From the NCBI GenBank assembly GCA_016463455.1, contig JAEMRG010000102.1, positions 1 to 5,325 on the forward strand: a stretch of DNA of 5,325 nt, given 5' to 3'. Both the position numbers and the translations under genes were made by a program. Numbering within the stretch: the first letter of the stretch is position 1; every line of letters starts with the position of its first letter. The notes under the pieces were generated by a model. The model worked only from the letters and a program-made list of their open reading frames with translations, was not told the DNA's origin and ran no database searches. Positions 1 through 4,204 of this stretch are shown piece after piece. The stretch is from Rhodoferax sp. (GTDB lineage Bacteria > Pseudomonadota > Gammaproteobacteria > Burkholderiales > Burkholderiaceae_C).

Positions 1-253
1 GGCCCAGGATAAAAAAGCCGCCACCAAAAAGCCATTTCGCATTATTGATACCGTCTGCGACTTTGATTCCAAAGACATCGCGCCTGAAAAAGGCCAATTT
101 ATTTGCCTCTATATCTGTCGCGACCCGGATCACTCCAAGGTGTTTCAGGTCTATAGCAACTCGTCAATAGGCAAGTGTCCTACGCCGATTAAGAGCAAGG
201 TCAAGCAGACCATCAAGGAAGAGAAAAAGGCCGCACCCCCGCCAGCCCACTAA
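1..253 (+). CDS. Hypothetical protein, C-terminal part only (lysine-rich, four cysteines)
   Basis: The frame is open from the left edge (first full codon at base 2) to a TAA at 251-253, giving the last 83 residues of a protein whose start lies outside the window. I do not recognise the family. The visible part opens with a Lys/Ala stretch, then a compact section with four cysteines (in VCDF, FICLYIC and GKCP contexts) and mixed hydrophobic/aromatic residues. It ends in a charged, Lys/Glu-rich tail finishing in Ala/Pro. Lysine is about one residue in six. The cysteines could form disulfides in an exported protein, or bind a metal, but the part that would show a signal peptide is missing. GC is about 49% by hand count, clearly below the neighbouring arg genes, which suggests an accessory or transferred gene. 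It converges on argF with only 20 bp between the two stop codons. It is real as an open frame with protein-like composition; the function is unknown. Confidence 0.55.
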   Translation, partial: AQDKKAATKKPFRIIDTVCDFDSKDIAPEKGQFICLYICRDPDHSKVFQVYSNSSIGKCPTPIKSKVKQTIKEEKKAAPPPAH

Positions 254-273
254 CCAGGGTCTGAAAACTTGAC

Positions 274-1185
274 TCAACTTTGCCGCCCCAGCAGCAAATA
301 CTCCATCAGCGCTTTTTGCGCATGCATGCGGTTTTCCGCCTCATCCCAGACCACGCTTTGCGGGCCGTCGATGACTTCGGCTTCCACCTCTTCGCCCCGG
401 TGCGCCGGCAGGCAGTGCATAAACAGTGCATCGGAGGCGGCGGCGGCCATCATGGCGCGGTCCACACACCAGGAGGCAAAGGCGGCGCGGCGCGCCTCGT
501 TTTCCGCTTCGTAGCCCATGCTGGTCCAAACATCAGTGGTCACCAGGTGCGCACCCTGGCAGGCTTGCAGCGGGTCGTCGAACACGCGGTAACTGTTAGC
601 CGAACGCGGCCCGGCTACCGACTGCTTGACTTCATAGCCGGAAGGCGTGCTCACATGGACCGTGAAGCCCAGTAAATCGGCCGCTTGCAGCCAGGTATTG
701 GCCATATTGTTGCCATCGCCCACCCAGGCGACTATCTTGCCGGCGATGGAGCCGCGGTGTTCGATAAACGTAAAGATGTCCGCCAGCACCTGGCAAGGGT
801 GAAACTCATTGGTCAGCCCGTTAATCACCGGCACGCGCGAGTGGGCCGCAAACCGTTCGATCTTGGTTTGCTCAAAAGTGCGGATCATCACCAGGTCGGT
901 CATGCGGCTGATGACTTTTGCGCTGTCTTCAATAGGCTCTGCCCGCCCGAGTTGGCTGTCGCCGGTGGTCAGGTGCACCACGCTGCCGCCCAGTTGGTAC
1001 ATGCCGGCTTCAAAGCTTACCCGCGTGCGGGTGGAGGCCTTCTCAAAAATCATGGCCATTGTGCGGTCTACCAGGGTGTGGTGTTTTTCATAGGCCTTGA
1101 ATTTTTTCTTGATCAGCGCTGCGCGCGCGAACAAATAGGCGTATTCGTCAGCACTGAAGTCTTTAAATTGCAGGTAATGTTGCAT
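274..1185 (-). CDS. argF: Ornithine carbamoyltransferase (anabolic OTC)
   Basis: A cytoplasmic enzyme that joins carbamoyl phosphate to ornithine to make citrulline, the sixth step of arginine synthesis. The 303-residue product has the usual anabolic OTC length and every hallmark. The carbamoyl-phosphate loop STRTR is at 51-55, and IRTFEQ at about 101-106. HPCQ is at 129-132. The ornithine-binding DxWxSMG is at 218-224, and the catalytic HCLP is at 257-260. The C-terminal segment WDEAENRMHAQKALMEYLL is typical of beta-proteobacterial ArgF. The ATG at 1183-1185 is preceded by GGTGA seven bases upstream, which supports this start. The gene lies 46 bp downstream of argD on the same strand, so the two are probably co-transcribed as argD-argF. 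No frameshift or missing key residue is seen. Absence of a visible hairpin after the stop leaves the end of the transcript unclear. An aspartate carbamoyltransferase is excluded by the SMG and HCLP motifs. Confidence 0.96.
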   Translation of the reverse strand: MQHYLQFKDFSADEYAYLFARAALIKKKFKAYEKHHTLVDRTMAMIFEKASTRTRVSFEAGMYQLGGSVVHLTTGDSQLGRAEPIEDSAKVISRMTDLVMIRTFEQTKIERFAAHSRVPVINGLTNEFHPCQVLADIFTFIEHRGSIAGKIVAWVGDGNNMANTWLQAADLLGFTVHVSTPSGYEVKQSVAGPRSANSYRVFDDPLQACQGAHLVTTDVWTSMGYEAENEARRAAFASWCVDRAMMAAAASDALFMHCLPAHRGEEVEAEVIDGPQSVVWDEAENRMHAQKALMEYLLLGRQS

Positions 1186-1231
1186 GAAAGGGTCACCAAA
1201 AAAAGTAGGGTGGCTGCAAAAAAACGGGCGC

Positions 1232-2446
1232 TCAGGCTGCCAAAAACGCAGCGATCAGCGGGCACAAAATAGCGGCGATCTGCTCGGCCTCGGCGGCCGT
1301 CAATACCAGCGAAGGCACAAGCCGCACCACGCTGTCGGCCGTCACGCTAATAAGCAGGCCTTTGCCCACGGCTTGTTGCATCAGCGGGCCGCAAGGCTTG
1401 GAAAGCTCAATGCCCAGCATCAAGCCTTGGCCACGAATCTCTTTGATTGAGCCGGCCGCCAACTCCTGCGCCAGACCGCTGGTCAGCGCGGCTTTGAGGT
1501 GGGCGCCCACGCGCTCGGCATTGGCCAGCAGGCCGTCGCGCTCCATCACGCGTATGGTTTCCAGCCCGGCGCGCATGGCCAGCGGGTTACCGCCAAAGGT
1601 GCTGCCGTGGTTCCCCACGCCCAGTACCTTGGCTGCGCGCGCCCCCGCCACAATCGCCCCAATCGGTACGCCCGAACCCAAGCCTTTGGCCAGGGGCATC
1701 ACATCGGGCACGATACCGGCCCATTGGTGCGCAAACCACTTGCCGGTACGCCCCATGCCGCACTGCACTTCGTCAACCATCAGCAACCAGTCGCGCGCGT
1801 CACATAGCGCGCGCAAATCACGCAAATAGTCGATCTGCAAGGGCTTCACCCCGCCTTCGCCCTGAATCGCCTCCACAAACACCGCCACCACATCGCTATT
1901 GCCTTCGGTTGCCGCTTTCAAGGCGTCGATATTATTCAAGGGCACGCGGATAAAGCCTTCCACCAAGGGGCCAAAGCCGGCTTGCACTTTGGGGTTGCCA
2001 GTGGCGCTCAGGGTGGCAATGCTGCGGCCATGAAAGGCTTTGTCATAGACCACGATCTGCGGGTTGTGGATGCCCTTGTCATGGCCGAATTTGCGCGCCA
2101 GTTTCAGCGCTGCCTCATTGGCTTCTAGGCCGCTGGAGCAGAAAAAAACGTTTTCCATGCCCGACAGCTCCACTAGCTTGGCCGCTAGCGCTTCCTGCAA
2201 GGGCACGTGGTAGTAATTGGAAGTGTGTATCAGCTTGCTCACCTGGTCTTGCAAGGCGGCCACCAGGTCCGGGTGGTTGTGGCCCAAAGTGTTGACGGCG
2301 ATACCGCCGAGCGCGTCCAGGTACTCGCGGCCTTCGGTATCCCAGACTTTGCAGCCCTGGCCATGCGACAGGGCCAAGGGCAGACGGCCATAGGTCGTCA
2401 TGACATGCGGGGATGCGGCAGCGTGGTGGGGCGCGGGGGCGATCAT
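1232..2446 (-). CDS. argD: Acetylornithine aminotransferase, class III PLP-dependent
   Basis: A cytoplasmic PLP enzyme converting N-acetylglutamate semialdehyde to N-acetylornithine with glutamate as amino donor. Many ArgD proteins also act in lysine synthesis as succinyldiaminopimelate aminotransferase. The 404-residue product has the family length. The N-terminal MTTYGRLPLAL...VWD segment (16-36) is typical of ArgD. The cofactor phosphate-binding SSGLEANEAALK is near 104-115, and FHGR is near 138-141. MVDEVQCGMGRTG (223-235) contains Asp225, which would contact the PLP ring nitrogen. Lys254 in LAKGLGSG is the expected Schiff-base lysine, and GSTFGGNPLA is at about 281-290. The start at 2446 has GGAG seven bases upstream. 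The internal Met16 is possible but has no such support. Being first of an argD-argF pair favours ArgD over other class III enzymes (GABA or succinylornithine aminotransferases), although substrate choice cannot be read with certainty. The DNA upstream carries a perfect dyad at 2497-2514. Confidence 0.92.
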   Translation of the reverse strand: MIAPAPHHAAASPHVMTTYGRLPLALSHGQGCKVWDTEGREYLDALGGIAVNTLGHNHPDLVAALQDQVSKLIHTSNYYHVPLQEALAAKLVELSGMENVFFCSSGLEANEAALKLARKFGHDKGIHNPQIVVYDKAFHGRSIATLSATGNPKVQAGFGPLVEGFIRVPLNNIDALKAATEGNSDVVAVFVEAIQGEGGVKPLQIDYLRDLRALCDARDWLLMVDEVQCGMGRTGKWFAHQWAGIVPDVMPLAKGLGSGVPIGAIVAGARAAKVLGVGNHGSTFGGNPLAMRAGLETIRVMERDGLLANAERVGAHLKAALTSGLAQELAAGSIKEIRGQGLMLGIELSKPCGPLMQQAVGKGLLISVTADSVVRLVPSLVLTAAEAEQIAAILCPLIAAFLAA

Positions 2447-2496
2447 GGGCTCACTCCGGGGAAAAAATGCAAAAGCGTGGTGCTACAAAGCAATCA

Positions 2497-2514
2497 GCCC
2501 AACGCAAGTTGGGC
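2497..2514 (-). promoter_or_regulatory. Perfect 7-bp inverted repeat in the argD leader
   Basis: GCCCAAC (2497-2503) and GTTGGGC (2508-2514) are perfect reverse complements separated by GCAA. The dyad lies 51-68 bases upstream of the argD ATG. In argD mRNA it would form a hairpin with loop UUGC. Read on the + strand, it has a GNRA-type GCAA loop. No T-run follows on either strand, so it is not a simple intrinsic terminator. It could be a repressor operator or a 5' stabilising hairpin. It does not resemble the AT-rich ArgR box of enterobacteria. Its presence is certain; the role is inferred. Confidence 0.5.
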
Positions 2515-2526
2515 CCTCGAAGCTAG

Positions 2527-2532
2527 ATTTTA
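2527..2532 (-). promoter_or_regulatory. Possible -10 element for argD-argF
   Basis: On the minus strand these bases read TAAAAT, five of six matches to the sigma70 -10 consensus, in an otherwise GC-rich stretch. Transcription would begin near 2520, placing the dyad at 2497-2514 within the first 25 bases of the mRNA. No convincing -35 hexamer is found 16-18 bases upstream, so the promoter may need an activator or may be elsewhere. Confidence 0.25.
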
Positions 2533-2583
2533 GAGTCTGCGCCCTTTGGCAGCCCAGGCCTGCAATTGTTCAGATGGTGTCAC

Positions 2584-2610
2584 TTGATACGCATGGGCAG
2601 CAGGTAAACT
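2584..2610 (+). promoter_or_regulatory. Weak candidate promoter for the DUF3579/flavin reductase pair
   Basis: TTGATA (2584-2589, five of six matches to -35) is followed after 15 bases by TAAACT (2605-2610, four of six matches to -10). The spacing is shorter than the preferred 17. A start near 2617 would give a leader of roughly 75 bases to the ATG at 2694. This is the best + strand candidate I see in the divergent region, but it is weak. Confidence 0.2.
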
Positions 2611-2693
2611 GCTTGCTGCGGTGCAACATGCCCGCGATCCGCAGGAACCTCAACCTGCCGCATGCCACCCTCACAGCGGCCCATCTTGAGCAC

Positions 2694-3005
2694 ATGGCTA
2701 CCACCCTCGCCAAAGAAATTTACATCCTGGGCCTGACGCGCCAGGGCAGAGCATTTCGCCCCAGCGACTGGGCCGAGCGGCTGGCAGGTGTGATGAGCCA
2801 GTTCCGGCCCGGCGGCCCGCAACCGGGCAGCCATCTGGGCTATTCGCCCTGGTGCATACCGACCAGCATCGGGGATACCAAATGCGTCATCATCCACCCC
2901 GATCTGCGCGAGCATGAAGTCATGGCTTGGGACTTTTGCCTTAGTTTCGCCCGCGACAACGATTTGCAAACCAGCGAAGGTGCGCCGCCAGAGCCGGCCA
3001 AATAG
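2694..3005 (+). CDS. DUF3579 domain-containing protein, function unknown
   Basis: A small soluble protein of 103 residues from the chosen start. It matches what I recall of DUF3579, a family found mainly in Beta- and some Gammaproteobacteria. The core reads EIYILGLTRQGRAFRPSDWAERL (8-30), then GVMSQF, a SPWCIP segment, KCVIIHPDL (63-71) and FARDNDLQ (85-92). No catalytic motif, signal peptide or membrane segment is visible, and the family's biochemical role is not known to me. The frame is open far upstream, so the start is uncertain. ATG 2694 gives the usual family length and begins just before the conserved core, but has only a poor ribosome site. ATG 2628 and ATG 2574 would add 22 and 40 residues that do not look conserved. 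The gene diverges from argD and is followed 30 bp later by a flavin-reductase-like gene on the same strand, probably one transcript. Confidence 0.8.
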   Translation: MATTLAKEIYILGLTRQGRAFRPSDWAERLAGVMSQFRPGGPQPGSHLGYSPWCIPTSIGDTKCVIIHPDLREHEVMAWDFCLSFARDNDLQTSEGAPPEPAK

Positions 3006-3035
3006 CCGCTGACGGGGCCTGTGGGTGGCGCTACC

Positions 3036-3665
3036 ATGGCGCGCATGACAAACCCCATTCATTCTTACGAACCGCGCCTGGGCCATCGCTTAGCGCATGA
3101 CCCGTTTAACGCCATCGTCGGCCCACGCCCCATCGGTTGGATTTCCACGCGCAGCGCCAGCGGCGTTTTCAATCTGGCGCCCTATAGCTTCTTTAACGCC
3201 TTTAACTACGTGCCGCCCATCATTGGCTTTAGCAGTCTGGGCTACAAAGACACGGTGCGCAACGCCATAGAAACTGGCGAATTCGTCTGGAACCTAGCCA
3301 CCCAGGATTTGGCCCAAGCCATGAACCAGACTTGTGCCCATGTGGGACCCGAAGTGGATGAATTCGGCTTGGCCGGATTGACCCCGCATCCCTCTGACCT
3401 GGTGGATGCGCCACGTGTCGCCCAGAGCCCGGTCAGCTTTGAATGCAAAGTCAGCCAATCCATGCCCTTGCGCTCGGCGCTGGGTGAGGAGCTCAACACC
3501 TGGATGGTGTTTGGTGAAGTCGTCAAAGTGCATATCGACACCGCCCACATTCGCGACGGCATCTATGACACGGCGTCAGCCCGCCCGATACTGCGTGGCG
3601 GCGGCCCGTCCGACTATTTCAGCATCGGCCCAGAGCAGCTTTTTCGGATGGTGCGGCCGCGCTAG
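3036..3665 (+). CDS. Flavin reductase-like protein, FMN-binding split-barrel family
   Basis: A soluble protein of 209 residues with the flavin reductase-like fold that binds FMN and, in characterised relatives, supplies reduced flavin or acts as an oxidoreductase. Visible family features are HDPFNAIVGPRPIGWIST (21-38), NLAPYSFFNAF (46-56), PPIIGFSS (60-67), KDTVRN (71-76), GEFVWNLAT (81-89), a DEFGLAGLTP stretch (108-117), SPVSFECK (131-138), GEVVKVHID (150-158) and a C-terminal RGGGPSDYFSIGPEQLFRM. The ATG at 3036 has GGTGG seven bases upstream. GTG 3021 and ATG 3045 are alternative starts differing by five or three residues. No monooxygenase partner is adjacent, so the substrate and physiological role are open. 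It lies 30 bp after the DUF3579 gene and ends about 60 bp before a strong terminator, so it is the last gene of that unit. Confidence 0.88.
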   Translation: MARMTNPIHSYEPRLGHRLAHDPFNAIVGPRPIGWISTRSASGVFNLAPYSFFNAFNYVPPIIGFSSLGYKDTVRNAIETGEFVWNLATQDLAQAMNQTCAHVGPEVDEFGLAGLTPHPSDLVDAPRVAQSPVSFECKVSQSMPLRSALGEELNTWMVFGEVVKVHIDTAHIRDGIYDTASARPILRGGGPSDYFSIGPEQLFRMVRPR

Positions 3666-3725
3666 GCAAACTCGATGATGGGGTCCACCTCACTCCAATA
3701 CCCTGTTGCCTACATTGCGCCCACA

Positions 3726-3751
3726 AAAAAGCCGTCTTGCGACGGCTTTTT
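3726..3751. terminator. Bidirectional rho-independent terminator
   Basis: A perfect 11-bp stem, AAAAAGCCGTC (3726-3736) with GACGGCTTTTT (3741-3751), encloses the loop TTGC. On the + strand the GC-rich stem is followed by five T, ending the flavin reductase transcript about 60 bases after its stop. On the minus strand the A-run becomes six U after the stem, ending the rpsT transcript about 70 bases after its stop; the loop is then GCAA, a GNRA tetraloop. The symmetry and the convergent gene arrangement make shared use very likely. Confidence 0.93.
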
Positions 3752-3763
3752 GCTTTGCTGGCA
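3752..3763 (-). repeat. 12-bp repeat, copy in the rpsT 3' tail
   Basis: On the minus strand this reads TGCCAGCAAAGC, directly before the rpsT terminator stem. The same 12-mer occurs on the + strand at 4150-4161 and 4411-4422. Because the 4150 copy is inverted relative to this one, the rpsT mRNA would carry complementary segments at its two ends. Confidence 0.6.
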
Positions 3764-3782
3764 GCGCACCCTATTCAAACGG

Positions 3783-3803
3783 CGAATCCTGCGGGAGGAT
3801 TCG
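3783..3803 (-). other. 8-bp stem-loop in the rpsT 3' untranslated region
   Basis: CGAATCCT (3783-3790) and AGGATTCG (3796-3803) are perfect complements around a five-base loop. The element lies between the rpsT stop codon and the terminator and has no T-run, so it is not itself a terminator. It may protect the 3' end or form the body of a small RNA released from the mRNA tail. The structure is visible; the role is inferred. Confidence 0.5.
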
Positions 3804-3812
3804 GGCGGTGCA

Positions 3813-3853
3813 CCTGAATAATCAGGCGGCGAGGGCCAAGGTTTTTACCTTGG
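3813..3853 (-). other. Two stem-loops at the end of the rpsT coding region
   Basis: CCTGA (3813-3817) pairs with TCAGG (3822-3826), a short 5-bp stem that includes the rpsT stop codon. Just inside the gene, CCAAGGT (3836-3842) pairs perfectly with ACCTTGG (3847-3853) across a four-base loop, which is AAAA in the mRNA, within the codons for the final Lys-Val-Lys-Thr-Leu segment. The 5-bp stem alone could be chance; the 7-bp stem is more convincing. Confidence 0.4.
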
Positions 3854-4121
3854 TGGCCAAACGACTCTTGTCGCGGGCAGCTTTGTTTTTGTGGAAGATG
3901 CCTTTGTCAGCGATGGTGTCCACCACGGCTTGCATCTTGCCAAACAACTCAGCTGCTTTAGTTTTGTCACCGGCGAGAACGGCTTTTTCAACGTTCTTCA
4001 CCGCGGTGCGGTATTTGGAGCGCAGCGAGGTATTGGCTGCATTGATTTTCACGTCCTGGCGGACGCGCTTGCGGCCCGACGCTAAGCGCGGGTTCTTTTT
4101 CTTGGGTTTTCCGGATGCCAT
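3822..4121 (-). CDS. rpsT: 30S ribosomal protein S20
   Basis: A small basic protein that binds 16S rRNA early in assembly of the 30S subunit. The 99-residue product is slightly longer than the 87 residues of the E. coli protein, which is normal for this lineage. It starts MASGKPKKKNPRLASGRKRVRQ, has the NTSLRSKYRTAVK helix region (30-42), and carries the S20 signature GIFHKNKAARDKSRL (74-88). It ends in an alanine-rich tail. AAGGA lies nine bases upstream of the ATG at 4119-4121, a good ribosome site. The gene stands alone, with its own TATAAT-type promoter, a leader of about 39 bases, and the shared terminator at 3726-3751. In E. coli S20 represses translation of its own mRNA. Whether that holds here cannot be read, but the leader and the structured 3' end deserve attention. 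Confidence 0.97.
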   Translation of the reverse strand: MASGKPKKKNPRLASGRKRVRQDVKINAANTSLRSKYRTAVKNVEKAVLAGDKTKAAELFGKMQAVVDTIADKGIFHKNKAARDKSRLATKVKTLALAA

Positions 4122-4149
4122 AGTTGTGTGTCCTTGTGTTTGTAGATGT

Positions 4150-4164
4150 TGCCAGCAAAGCCCA
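4150..4164 (+). repeat. 15-bp direct repeat, copy between rpsT and murJ
   Basis: TGCCAGCAAAGCCCA occurs here and again, identically, at 4411-4425 inside murJ. The first 12 bases also occur inverted at 3752-3763. This copy covers the predicted rpsT transcription start near 4160 and the first bases of its leader. Confidence 0.6.
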
Positions 4165-4166
4165 CC

Positions 4167-4195
4167 ATTATAGCCTTGCAGGGGCTAGCGGCTAA
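4167..4195 (-). promoter_or_regulatory. rpsT promoter
   Basis: On the minus strand 4167-4172 reads TATAAT, a perfect sigma70 -10 box. The hexamer 17 bases upstream (4190-4195, TTAGCC) is a poor -35; shifting by one base gives TTTAGC. Transcription should begin near 4160, giving a leader of about 39 bases with AAGGA near its end. The A/T island is almost symmetric, and on the + strand TATAGC (4169-4174) lies 14 bases after TTGCCA (4149-4154). It might therefore also serve murJ, but that spacing is poor. Confidence 0.6.
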
Positions 4196-4204
4196 ACTCT
4201 CGCC

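Noticed and set aside
280..1272. Long + strand open frames (280-675, 685-1272, 809-1093) opposite argF
   Set aside because: Shadows of the minus-strand argF codons: no recognisable domain, and argF is unequivocal on the other strand.
1790..1830. GCGCGC-rich inverted repeat inside argD
   Set aside because: Low-complexity alternating GC from codon use for the LRALCDARDW region; no reason to see a regulatory site.
2447..2520. Arginine-rich leader peptide or attenuator upstream of argD
   Set aside because: No start codon with a ribosome site and no Arg codon run in the leader; the hairpin at 2497-2514 lacks a following T-run.
1362..2533. Plus-strand open frames opposite argD (1362-1829, 1499-1807, 2207-2533)
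   Set aside because: Antisense to a complete, motif-bearing argD; composition is that of back-translated coding DNA.
2447..2693. Enterobacterial-type ArgR operator (ARG box pair)
   Set aside because: No TGAAT-N-ATTCA-like AT-rich palindrome was found in the divergent region.
2580..3086. Minus-strand 168-codon open frame opposite the DUF3579 gene
   Set aside because: It spans the DUF3579 gene and the start of the next gene in antisense, has no ribosome site or family features, and the + strand frame carries the conserved FRPSDWAERL core.
3706..4173. Plus-strand 155-codon open frame opposite rpsT
   Set aside because: It runs through the terminator and the whole of rpsT in antisense; S20 is certain on the other strand.
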